The position numbers and the translations under genes are program-made. From Prevotella sp. (GTDB lineage Bacteria; Bacteroidota; Bacteroidia; Bacteroidales; Muribaculaceae), in assembly GCA_023666665.1 (NCBI GenBank), contig JAMPBN010000001.1:953393-1017392 (forward strand): DNA of 64,000 nt, written 5' to 3'. Shown in pieces: positions 26,105-33,973 of this stretch. A model generated the notes under the pieces. The model was not told the DNA's origin and did not search any database. It was given only the letters and a program-made list of their open reading frames with translations. Each line of letters opens with the position of its first letter. The stretch's first letter is position 1.

Positions 26105-27339
26105 AAATCCAACAATATAAAGCCTACCCCTGGCTCGTAGTGGCGCTCCTTTGGGTCGTTGCTCTTCTCAACTACCTGGATCGTCAGATGCTCTCCACAA
26201 TGCAGGCAAACATTGCCCTCGACATCACTGCCTTGCAAAACGCCGAGGCTTTCGGCGCACTGATGGCCATATTCCTGTGGGTCTACGGCATTGCCAGCCC
26301 ATTTAGCGGCGCCATTGCCGACCGCGTCAGCCGCAAGTGGCTCATCGTTGGCTCTTTGGGCGTGTGGAGCGGCGTAACCCTCGCTATGGGATATGCCACT
26401 GACCTTACGCAGCTTATGTGGCTTCGCGGCATTATGGGCATCTCCGAGGCGCTGTATATTCCCTCGGCGCTCTCGCTCATTGCCGACTACTTCACCGGGC
26501 GCAGCCGCTCTCTCGCTATCGGCCTTCATATGACCGGACTATACTGCGGCCAGGCCCTCGGGGGCTTCGGTTCGCTGGTTGCCACCACCTGGTCGTGGCA
26601 AGCCACGTTCCACTGGTTCGGCATCATCGGCATTGCCTACGCCCTTGTCCTCACCCTCCTCCTCCACGAAAAACCTGATGCCCGATGCCTATCACCTGAT
26701 GTCCAAAGCCCGATGCCCAAAGAATCCCTCTTCCGCTCTTTTGCCCTGATATTCTCCAACGTGGCCTTTTGGGTGATACTCTTCTTCTTTGCTACCAGCT
26801 CCATTCCCGGCTGGGCCACGAAGAACTGGCTCCCGACGCTCTTCACCGACAACCTCGGCATCTCCATGGAATGGGCCGGCCCGATGGCTACGCTCACCAT
26901 CGCAGTGAGCAGCTTTATCGGAGTGATGATTGGCGGACCGATTTCCGACCGCTGGGTCAAGAAGAACATTCGCGGCCGCATCTACACCTCCGCCATCGGT
27001 CTTGCTATGATGATACCCGCGCTGGTGCTTATCGGCTTGGCTCACAACGCACTGTTCTCCGTGCTTGCGGGACTCGTATTCGGCGTGGGCTACGGCATGT
27101 TTGATGCCAACAATATGCCCATTCTCTGCCAGTTTGTCAGCGCCAAACGCCGCGCCATGGCCTACGGCTTCATGAACTCCCTGGGCGTCATCATGGGTGC
27201 CATCACCACTCAGCTGCTCGGCGCACTGACCGCCAGCATCGGCCTCGGCCTCTGCTTCGCCCTGATGGGCGGCATTCTCCTGGTGGCCCTCGCCCTGCAG
27301 CTCCTTGTCCTCCGCCCCACTACCGACGACATGCCTTAA
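26101..27339 (+). CDS. nanT: MFS permease, probable sialic acid transporter
   Basis: A 412-aa inner-membrane MFS carrier with 12 helices. Landmarks are NYLDRQMLSTMQ in helix 1, GAIADRVSRKW in loop 2-3, and GPISDRWVKKNIRGR in the second half. The position directly before N-acetylneuraminate lyase and epimerase, as in the Bacteroides fragilis nanLET cluster, argues for Neu5Ac uptake. The central cytoplasmic loop (about residues 191-207, EKPDARCLSPDVQSPMPK) is encoded by a degenerate heptamer array, so its sequence is probably repeat-derived. Other sugar acids remain possible substrates. Confidence 0.8.
   Translation: MKIQQYKAYPWLVVALLWVVALLNYLDRQMLSTMQANIALDITALQNAEAFGALMAIFLWVYGIASPFSGAIADRVSRKWLIVGSLGVWSGVTLAMGYATDLTQLMWLRGIMGISEALYIPSALSLIADYFTGRSRSLAIGLHMTGLYCGQALGGFGSLVATTWSWQATFHWFGIIGIAYALVLTLLLHEKPDARCLSPDVQSPMPKESLFRSFALIFSNVAFWVILFFFATSSIPGWATKNWLPTLFTDNLGISMEWAGPMATLTIAVSSFIGVMIGGPISDRWVKKNIRGRIYTSAIGLAMMIPALVLIGLAHNALFSVLAGLVFGVGYGMFDANNMPILCQFVSAKRRAMAYGFMNSLGVIMGAITTQLLGALTASIGLGLCFALMGGILLVALALQLLVLRPTTDDMP
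26674..26722 (+). repeat. Heptamer array inside the permease gene
   Basis: Seven consecutive 7-bp units with words such as CCTGATG (two copies), CCCGATG (two copies), TCCAAAG and CCCAAAG; the rotated consensus is yRCCyrA. It lies in the codons of the loop between helices 6 and 7. Forty-nine bases is not a multiple of three, so if it was inserted, a neighbouring indel must have restored the frame. Confidence 0.8.
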
Positions 27340-27365
27340 ACATACCTAATACCTAATACCCTAAT
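27337..27365 (+). repeat. Heptamer array, ACCTAAT family, nanT-nanA junction
   Basis: After the TAA stop of the permease come two exact ACCTAAT units and one ACCCTAAT, ending three bases before the lyase ATG. The word carries TAA. It is the reverse complement of the TTAGGTA word at 42590-42645. Confidence 0.75.
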
Positions 27366-27367
27366 AT

Positions 27368-28291
27368 ATGGAATTTGAAAAGATTGTGGGGCTGATTGAT
27401 GCCCCGTTTACACCGTTTGACGCGGCGGGTAATGTAAACCTCGCGCCCATTCCCGCTTATGCCGCAATGCTTCAGAAAAACGGCCTTAAAGGCGTATTTA
27501 TCAACGGATCTTCGGGCGAAGGCTATATGCTGACCACCGACGAGCGCAAGGCTCTTGCAGAGTCTTGGGTTAAAGCCGCCCCCGAAGGCTTCAAGGTGAT
27601 TGTTCACGTTGGCAGCTGCTGCGTGCGCGACTCCAAGGAGCTTGCCCGCCACGCCGCCGAAATCGGCGCCTGGGGCATCGGCGCCATGGCTCCACCGTTC
27701 CCGAAAATCGGTCGCATTGAGGAGCTGGTGAAGTATATCGAGGGAATCGCCTCCGGTGCTCCCGAGCTGCCATTCTACTTCTACCACATTCCCGCATTCA
27801 ATGGTGCATACCTGCCGATGCTCGACCTGCTCAAGGCCGTAGATGGCCGAGTGCCTAACTTCGCCGGCATTAAATACACGTTTGAGAGCCTGTATGAGTA
27901 CAACCAGTGCCGCCTCTACAAAAACGGAAAGTATGACATGCTCCACGGTCAGGACGAAACCATTCTACCTTGCCTGGCTATGGGCGGCGCCCGCGGCGGC
28001 ATCGGTGGCACCACCAACTACAACGGCCGCGAACTCTCTGCCATAATTGACGCCTGGAACCGCGGCGACATCGAGGCCGCCCGCGAGCATCAGAACTTCT
28101 CGCAAGAGGTTATAAACGTAATCTGCCGTTATCGCGGCAACATCGTTGGCGGCAAGCGCATCATGAAGCTCATCGGCCTCGACCTCGGACCTAACCGCAC
28201 ACCCTTCCGCAACATCACCCCCGAGGAGGAAGCCGCAATGAAACAGGAACTTGAACAAATTGGCTTTTTTGAACGATGCAACATTATCTGA
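27368..28291 (+). CDS. nanA: N-acetylneuraminate lyase
   Basis: A 307-aa DHDPS/NAL-type TIM-barrel aldolase that splits N-acetylneuraminate into N-acetylmannosamine and pyruvate. It has the substrate-carboxylate motif INGSSGEGYML and the Schiff-base lysine K169 in GIKYTFES, matching the position in characterised NanA enzymes. YHIPAFNG supplies the conserved Tyr. It lies between the permease and the epimerase; its 3' end overlaps the epimerase start by 16 bp. In Bacteroides this gene is called nanL. Confidence 0.93.
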   Translation: MEFEKIVGLIDAPFTPFDAAGNVNLAPIPAYAAMLQKNGLKGVFINGSSGEGYMLTTDERKALAESWVKAAPEGFKVIVHVGSCCVRDSKELARHAAEIGAWGIGAMAPPFPKIGRIEELVKYIEGIASGAPELPFYFYHIPAFNGAYLPMLDLLKAVDGRVPNFAGIKYTFESLYEYNQCRLYKNGKYDMLHGQDETILPCLAMGGARGGIGGTTNYNGRELSAIIDAWNRGDIEAAREHQNFSQEVINVICRYRGNIVGGKRIMKLIGLDLGPNRTPFRNITPEEEAAMKQELEQIGFFERCNII

Positions 28292-29451
28292 AAACCTGGC
28301 GCGAGAAGTATCGTGAGGATGCGCTGACGAATATTTTGCCGTTTTGGCTTGAAAAGGGCTGGGACAAGGTCAACGGCGGCGTTTATACCTGTTTTGACCG
28401 CGAGGGCAACCTTATGGACTCGACCAAATCGGTGTGGTTCCAGGGTCGCTGCGGCTTCATTTATGCCTTTGCCTACAATAACTTAGAGAAAAATCCTGTA
28501 TACCTCGCATTTGCCAAAAGCTGCATTGACTTCATCGAAGCACACTGTTTCGACTCCGACGGCCGAATGTATTTCGAGGTGATGGCCGATGGCACGCCCC
28601 TGCGCAAGCGCCGCTATGTCTTCTCAGAGTGTTTTGCCGCCATTGCCATGAGCGAATACGCCATGGCCACCGGCTCCCGCGAATACGCCGAGAAGTCATT
28701 GAACCTATTTAAAGACATTCAGCGCTTTATCTCCACTCCGGGCATACTGGAACCGAAGTATCTGCCGACGCTTCAGGCCGTGGGCCACAGCGTTACGATG
28801 ATACTCATCAACACCGCCGCGCGTATCCGCGAGGTCATCTCCGACCCTTGCCTCAACGAGCAAATCGATGCTTCGCTCAAGGCAATCCGCGAACTCTTTA
28901 TCCACCCCGAGTTCAAGGCGCTCCTTGAAATGGTTACTCCCGACGGCAAACTAATTGACACGCTTAATGGGCGCACCATCAACCCCGGCCACTGCATCGA
29001 AACGGCCTGGTTCCTACTTGAAGAAGCCAAATATCGCAATTGGGAACCGGAACTCACCAAGATGGCGCTGCAAATCCTTGACTGGAGCTGGGACTGGGGC
29101 TGGGACGAAGAGTTTGGTGGCATCATCAACTTCCGCGACTGCAAGGGCTTCCCGAATCAGGACTATTCGCAGGATATGAAATTCTGGTGGCCGCAATGCG
29201 AGGCCGTAATCGCCACACTCTACGCCTACGAGGCCACCGGCGACGAGAAGTATCTCCGCCGGCACAAGATGGCCAACGACTGGATGTATGCCCACCTTCC
29301 CGACCCCGATTTTCCCGAATGGTTCGGCTACCTCCACCGCGACGGCTCCGTGGCTCAGCCCGCCAAGGGCAACATCTTCAAGGGTCCCTTCCATATTCCC
29401 CGTATGCTCATCAAGGCCCCGATGATTATTGATAATATCTTAAAGAAATGA
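28276..29451 (+). CDS. nanE: N-acylglucosamine 2-epimerase (AGE family)
   Basis: A 391-aa cytoplasmic (alpha/alpha)6-barrel epimerase interconverting ManNAc and GlcNAc. Family landmarks are GRCGFIYAFAY, the conserved INPGHCIETAWFLLEEA block, and FKGPFHIPRMLI near the end. Use of an AGE-type enzyme rather than ManNAc kinase plus ManNAc-6-P epimerase is the Bacteroides fragilis-style route, where a ROK kinase then phosphorylates GlcNAc; no such kinase is in the window. It overlaps the lyase upstream and the esterase gene downstream (ATGA). Confidence 0.92.
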   Translation: MQHYLKTWREKYREDALTNILPFWLEKGWDKVNGGVYTCFDREGNLMDSTKSVWFQGRCGFIYAFAYNNLEKNPVYLAFAKSCIDFIEAHCFDSDGRMYFEVMADGTPLRKRRYVFSECFAAIAMSEYAMATGSREYAEKSLNLFKDIQRFISTPGILEPKYLPTLQAVGHSVTMILINTAARIREVISDPCLNEQIDASLKAIRELFIHPEFKALLEMVTPDGKLIDTLNGRTINPGHCIETAWFLLEEAKYRNWEPELTKMALQILDWSWDWGWDEEFGGIINFRDCKGFPNQDYSQDMKFWWPQCEAVIATLYAYEATGDEKYLRRHKMANDWMYAHLPDPDFPEWFGYLHRDGSVAQPAKGNIFKGPFHIPRMLIKAPMIIDNILKK

Positions 29452-32400
29452 ACCGCAAACTCTTTTCTTTATTATCTCTTATCTTTTCTCTCTGCTTTAG
29501 TTTTGGTCTCCAAGCCAAAACTAAAGTAGCATGTATTGGCAACTCGATAACCTACGGCTATCTGCTGCCCGACCGCGAAGTCAATGCTTATCCCTTTCAG
29601 TTGCAGCGAATGCTCGGCGACGATTACGAGGTAGGCAACTTTGGCAACTCGGGCTCCACGCTTCTGCGCCACGGCCATAAGCCTTACAACAAGCTGCAGG
29701 AGTTTCGCGATGCCCTGGCTTTCAAGCCCGACATCGCCGTTATTCACCTGGGAGTCAACGATACTGACCCGCGCGACTGGCCGCATTATAACGACGAGTT
29801 CATCCGCGATTACCTCGCCATTATCGACTCGCTGCGTGCCGCGAACCCCGACGTGCGCATCCTCATCGCCGAAATTACACCTATCAGAGCAGGCCACTAT
29901 CGCTTCAAGGCCGGCACCCGCGATTGGCGGCTGAAAATACAAGATGCCATACGCACCGTTGCCGCTATCTCCGGAGCTGAACTGATTGATTTCAACTCTC
30001 TCTATCGCGACCGTCAAAATATCATTTTCGACAACATCCACCCCAACGCCGAGGGCGCAACGATTATGGCCGATGCCGTATTGAAGGCTATCTCCGGCAA
30101 CTATGGCGGCCTGCAACTCCCCGAGGTCTATCAGAGCGGAATGGTGCTTCAGCGCAATCGCCCGCTGACTTTCCGCGGACAAGCCAACGCCCATGCGCGC
30201 ATCTCCCTCACGCTTGATAATCGCACCTACACCACCCGCGCCAACAACCTCGGCAAATGGGAGATAACTACCGCCCCAATCGTTACAGGCCCGGAATACA
30301 CGCTGACCGTTAGCGACGGCGACACCACGCTGACACTCACCAACATCCTTGCCGGCGAAGTGTGGCTCGCTTCCGGTCAGAGCAACATGGAATTCCGCCT
30401 CCGCAACGCCGTTGGCGGAAAAGAAACTATCGCTGCTGGCAACGACCCGCAGCTGCGCCTCTACGACATGAAAGAGTGTATCCGCACCGACAAGGTTCTT
30501 TGGCCCGACTCGCTCCTCGACAAGATTGACCGCCTGGAGCACTACAAGCCCGCGCAGTGGCTCCCGGCCACTCCCGAAAATGTTGAAAATTTCTCGGCTA
30601 TAGCTTATTACTTCGGCAAGGAACTGCGCGATTCGCTCGGAGTGCCGGTGGGTATCATCTCCAACGCCGTTGGCGGCTCGGGCACGGAGGCATGGATTGA
30701 CGTTAATACCCTCGAAGCTGAAATTCCCGAAATTCTTGTGAATTGGCGTACAAACCCATACCTGCAACCCTGGGTGCAACAGCGCATAAAGGAAAACATC
30801 GGCGACCGACCTCTCGGGCGCCACCCCTACGAACCCTCCTATCTCTTCTCTGCCGGCATTCGCCCCTTGGCGCAATTCCCCCTCGGTGGAGTTATTTGGT
30901 ATCAGGGCGAGAGCAACGCCCAGAATATCGAGCTCCACGAGCGCCTGTTTCCGATGCTTATAAACTCATGGCGCAGCGAGTTCAACGACCCGATGCTGCC
31001 GTTCTACTACGTGCAGCTCAGCTCAATGGCACGTCCGTCATGGCCGGAGTTTCGCGACAGTCAGCGCCGTATGGCCGGAGAAATTCCCGGCGTGGGTATG
31101 GCCGTGAGTCACGACTTCGGCGACTCGCTCGACGTACACCCGCGCAACAAGCGCCCGGTTGCTAACCGCCTCGCCCGCTTGGCGCTGAACCGTACGTATG
31201 GCCACCCGGTACCCGATGCCGGCCCCGAGTTGCTCAGCGCCCTCGCAAACGCCGACGGCACTATGACTCTTACATTCTCAACGCCTTTGGCCACCGCCGA
31301 CGGCTCCGCACCCCGCACTTTCGAGGTGGCAGAGTTCAACGGCTATTTCTTCCCCGCGCAAGCGGAAATTTCAGGTAACACAATCACTCTCAAATCTATG
31401 GACGTAAAAAATCCCCGCCTTGTGCGCTACGCTTGGCAACCTTTCACCCGCGCCAATCTTGTCAGCACCGACGGTCTCCCCGCCTCCACCTTCAAGGCCG
31501 AGGCTGAAAACCTTGCGGACTTCGCAATTGAGCCGGGCTATGAACGCGGCGTGTCCGCGCCTTTCTACGGCGTTCTCAACGGCAAACTCATCCTTGCCGG
31601 CGGTGCCAACTTTCCCTGTGATGACCCCCTGGCCGCCGATGCTCAGAAGAAAACCTACGCCGGCATATATGCTGCCGACCCTGATACTCTCGAGTGGCAA
31701 CGCATCGGCTCGTTGCCCGAGCCAATGGCCTACGGCGCGTCAGCCTCAACCCCCGACGGACTCGTTTTCATCGCCCCCAATGGCCAAGTCTACCTCCTTA
31801 AAAACTTTAAGGACCTTACCAAACTTAAAAACCTCCCCCCCCTCAACCTCAACATAGACAACGCCGCAGCCGCAGCCATCGGCTCAACAGTTTACCTTGC
31901 CGGCGGGAACGTTGACGGTAAACCATCCAATGCCCTCTATTCCATAGATTTGACCTCCGGAAAGGTTAAAAAGCTCAAGTCAATGCCGGGCAATCCGCGA
32001 GTGCAGCCGGTAATGGCTGCTTCCGGCGGCAAACTCTACCTCTGGGGCGGCTTCGCGGGAAAGCACGACGGCAAAGATGCCACGCTCAATACCGACGGCC
32101 TCTGCTACGACCCCTCTGCCAATAAATGGACGGCTCTCCCGGCGCCGAGCGGCGATACTTCCCTGGGCGGAGGCGTTGCCGTAACTCTCCCCGACGGTCG
32201 CATCGCAGTGGCCGGCGGGGTGAATAAAGGCGTGTTCCTCGCCGCGCTGCAAAACCAGGCTCCCGACTACCTTATGCACCCCATTGACTGGTATCGCTTT
32301 AACCCCAACGTGATGATTTTCAACCCCGCTGATGGCTCGTGGACAATCGTCGCCAACACCCCCGACGCGGCCCGCGCCGGAGCCGCCCTCTACAACGTCG

Positions 32401-32480
32401 GCAACTCCCTCTACCTCTACGGCGGCGAACTCAAACCTCGCATCCGCACCTCCGAAACCCTCCAGCTGAAATATGAATAA
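29448..32480 (+). CDS. SGNH - sialate O-acetylesterase - kelch mutarotase fusion
   Basis: A 1010-aa exported protein with three enzyme-like parts. Signal peptide 1-23. First an SGNH/GDSL hydrolase (25-215: GNSIT with S33, HLGVNDTD, DNIHPNAEG). Then a sialate O-acetylesterase domain (about 220-690: SGQSNMEF with S312, WYQGES at 484-489, DVHPRNKRP). Last a kelch propeller (about 700-1010) with GGANFP at 718-723, as in N-acetylneuraminate epimerases (NanM). It would deacetylate O-acetyl sialic acids and equilibrate the released anomers in the periplasm or at the surface before uptake. Usually these are separate genes. The signal-peptide codons form a degenerate heptamer array. The stop region overlaps the creatininase start by 8 bp. 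Confidence 0.88.
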   Translation: MNRKLFSLLSLIFSLCFSFGLQAKTKVACIGNSITYGYLLPDREVNAYPFQLQRMLGDDYEVGNFGNSGSTLLRHGHKPYNKLQEFRDALAFKPDIAVIHLGVNDTDPRDWPHYNDEFIRDYLAIIDSLRAANPDVRILIAEITPIRAGHYRFKAGTRDWRLKIQDAIRTVAAISGAELIDFNSLYRDRQNIIFDNIHPNAEGATIMADAVLKAISGNYGGLQLPEVYQSGMVLQRNRPLTFRGQANAHARISLTLDNRTYTTRANNLGKWEITTAPIVTGPEYTLTVSDGDTTLTLTNILAGEVWLASGQSNMEFRLRNAVGGKETIAAGNDPQLRLYDMKECIRTDKVLWPDSLLDKIDRLEHYKPAQWLPATPENVENFSAIAYYFGKELRDSLGVPVGIISNAVGGSGTEAWIDVNTLEAEIPEILVNWRTNPYLQPWVQQRIKENIGDRPLGRHPYEPSYLFSAGIRPLAQFPLGGVIWYQGESNAQNIELHERLFPMLINSWRSEFNDPMLPFYYVQLSSMARPSWPEFRDSQRRMAGEIPGVGMAVSHDFGDSLDVHPRNKRPVANRLARLALNRTYGHPVPDAGPELLSALANADGTMTLTFSTPLATADGSAPRTFEVAEFNGYFFPAQAEISGNTITLKSMDVKNPRLVRYAWQPFTRANLVSTDGLPASTFKAEAENLADFAIEPGYERGVSAPFYGVLNGKLILAGGANFPCDDPLAADAQKKTYAGIYAADPDTLEWQRIGSLPEPMAYGASASTPDGLVFIAPNGQVYLLKNFKDLTKLKNLPPLNLNIDNAAAAAIGSTVYLAGGNVDGKPSNALYSIDLTSGKVKKLKSMPGNPRVQPVMAASGGKLYLWGGFAGKHDGKDATLNTDGLCYDPSANKWTALPAPSGDTSLGGGVAVTLPDGRIAVAGGVNKGVFLAALQNQAPDYLMHPIDWYRFNPNVMIFNPADGSWTIVANTPDAARAGAALYNVGNSLYLYGGELKPRIRTSETLQLKYE
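29460..29501 (+). repeat. Heptamer array in signal-peptide codons (esterase fusion)
   Basis: Six degenerate 7-bp units around ATCTTTT/ATCTCTT, running from the fifth codon through the hydrophobic core of the signal peptide. Because 21 bases make 7 codons, the peptide shows a matching heptad of Leu, Ser and Phe. It is the same word family as the array at 54283. Confidence 0.55.
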
Positions 32481-33228
32481 TAGAGATATTGATTTGAGTG
32501 TCAGTAACTATGGCATCACTCGTGGGCTGGATTATCAGGTGGTAATCCTGCCCTGGGGTGCTACCGAACCCCACAACCTGCATTTGCCGTATCTGACCGA
32601 TGCATTGGCCAGCCACGACATTGCCCTTGATTCCGCCCGCAAGGCGCTCGACCGCTACGGCATCCGCGCCATGGTGATGCCCCCGGTAGCGCTCGGCTCG
32701 CAAAACCCCGGGCAGCGCGAGCTGAAATTCTGCGTCCACGCCCGCTATGAAACCCAAAAGGCCGTGCTCACCGACATTGCCTCGTCGCTCTATAACCAGG
32801 GCTTCCACCGGCTGCTGATTATCAACGGCCACGGCGGCAACGGCTTCAAAAACATGATTCGCGACCTGGCCATTGACCTCCCCGACATGCTGATTGCGTG
32901 CTCGGAGTGGTATAAGGTTTGCCCGGCCAAGGAATATTTTGACCAACCCGGCGACCACGCCGACGAGCTGGAAACCTCCGTGATGATGCACTACCGCCCC
33001 GAGTTGGTAAATCTTGCGGATGCCGGTGCGGGCGCTTCGCGCTCTTTTGCCTCCGAGGAGCTGCGCCGGGGTACCGCATGGGTGCCGCGCAACTGGGCCA
33101 AGGTGTCAGACGACACCGGAATCGGCTCCCCGGCCTTGGCCACGGCCGAGAAGGGCGCGCGCTTTGCCGATGCCGTGACTGACCGTTACGCCAAGCTCAT
33201 CAAGGAGCTTACTGAAGAGATTTATTGA
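32473..33228 (+). CDS. Creatininase-family amidohydrolase
   Basis: A 251-aa cytoplasmic protein. The creatininase (creatinine amidohydrolase / MftE-like) metal motifs are visible: LPWGATEPHNLHLPYLTDA near the start, INGHGGNG around residue 118, and GDHADELETSVMM with the acidic ligands. Members hydrolyse cyclic amides or related C-N bonds. It overlaps the esterase fusion by 8 bp and is the last gene of the nan operon, so a role in sialic acid or amino-sugar handling is suggested but unproven. Its 3' end overlaps the convergent TIGR02757 gene by 20 bp. Start ATG 32473 fits the family N-terminus. Confidence 0.82.
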   Translation: MNNRDIDLSVSNYGITRGLDYQVVILPWGATEPHNLHLPYLTDALASHDIALDSARKALDRYGIRAMVMPPVALGSQNPGQRELKFCVHARYETQKAVLTDIASSLYNQGFHRLLIINGHGGNGFKNMIRDLAIDLPDMLIACSEWYKVCPAKEYFDQPGDHADELETSVMMHYRPELVNLADAGAGASRSFASEELRRGTAWVPRNWAKVSDDTGIGSPALATAEKGARFADAVTDRYAKLIKELTEEIY

Positions 33229-33973
33229 TTCCCAGTCCGAACAGTGCGTAGTCAAAGAACGCCGGGTCGTCCGGTCTCAGGCTGCGCATCTGGGCGGTGA
33301 TTTCCTCGGTGGTGCGCCGGTCGTTAGCGCGTCGGGTAATGATTCCCAAGGCGCGAGCCGTGTCGCCCACGTGCACGTCAAGGGGAATGTAGAGGTCGGC
33401 CGGACGCAACGACGACCACAGCCCCATATCCACTATGCCATCGTTTCTAACAAGCCACCGCAGCGCCATATTCAGGCGTTTCAATGCGGTGGTTTTCAGG
33501 TTTAAGGGGAGGCACCGCGAGTCGGTGCAGCCGTTGGCTTGCGCCATTTCGGCGTTGAGCGCCTCTGCAAGGAGCCATGGCGCGCACTCGCGTCCCTGCA
33601 GATTGAGGGTGGCGGCCCATTCGTCGATGGTGGAGTGTCTGCTCAGTATGCGCTCAAGGCCGCGCATCATGTGCTTGAGGTTGCGGCCGAAAAACGTGCG
33701 GTGAACGTTTTGCTCGTCGGCAACCTCCTCAAAGGCGCCATTGCGCACCCACGCGGCGGGTTGCCCCTCCATTTTGGTGAGCAGGCGCTCAATGTTGTTG
33801 CAAATCATCTTGCGGTTGCCCCAGGCCATGTGTGAGGCCAGGAGCGAAACCACTTCGGCATCGTCCTGCCGCGAAAAACGCCGGGGAAACTGCACAGGGT
33901 CGGCGCTGATGAACTCCGGCGAATTGATGCGCTCGGCTTCGCGCTCAAGCATTTCGGCGATTTCTTGCGTCAT
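33209..33973 (-). CDS. TIGR02757 family protein (DUF2400)
   Basis: A 254-aa protein of the Bacteroidetes TIGR02757 family, distantly like helix-hairpin-helix DNA glycosylases. Conserved stretches include LASHMAWGNRKMI, FGRNLKHMMRGLERIL, KRLNMALRWLVRNDGIVDMGLW and PLDVHVGDTARALGI, the last resembling the HhH-GPD catalytic-loop region. A DNA-repair role is plausible but not shown. Its start overlaps the porX stop by 4 bp, so it is co-translated with PorX. It has no promoter of its own. Confidence 0.8.
   Translation of the reverse strand: MTQEIAEMLEREAERINSPEFISADPVQFPRRFSRQDDAEVVSLLASHMAWGNRKMICNNIERLLTKMEGQPAAWVRNGAFEEVADEQNVHRTFFGRNLKHMMRGLERILSRHSTIDEWAATLNLQGRECAPWLLAEALNAEMAQANGCTDSRCLPLNLKTTALKRLNMALRWLVRNDGIVDMGLWSSLRPADLYIPLDVHVGDTARALGIITRRANDRRTTEEITAQMRSLRPDDPAFFDYALFGLGINKSLQ

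Noticed and set aside
29472-30938. 488-codon open frame antisense to the esterase fusion
   Set aside because: No promoter and no recognisable motif, and it is opposite two clear hydrolase domains. It is a by-product of G/C-rich third positions.
31790-31855. Possible extra repeat array in the kelch domain codons
   Set aside because: Lys/Leu/Asn-rich low-complexity codons give a loose pattern, but no consistent 7-bp phase.
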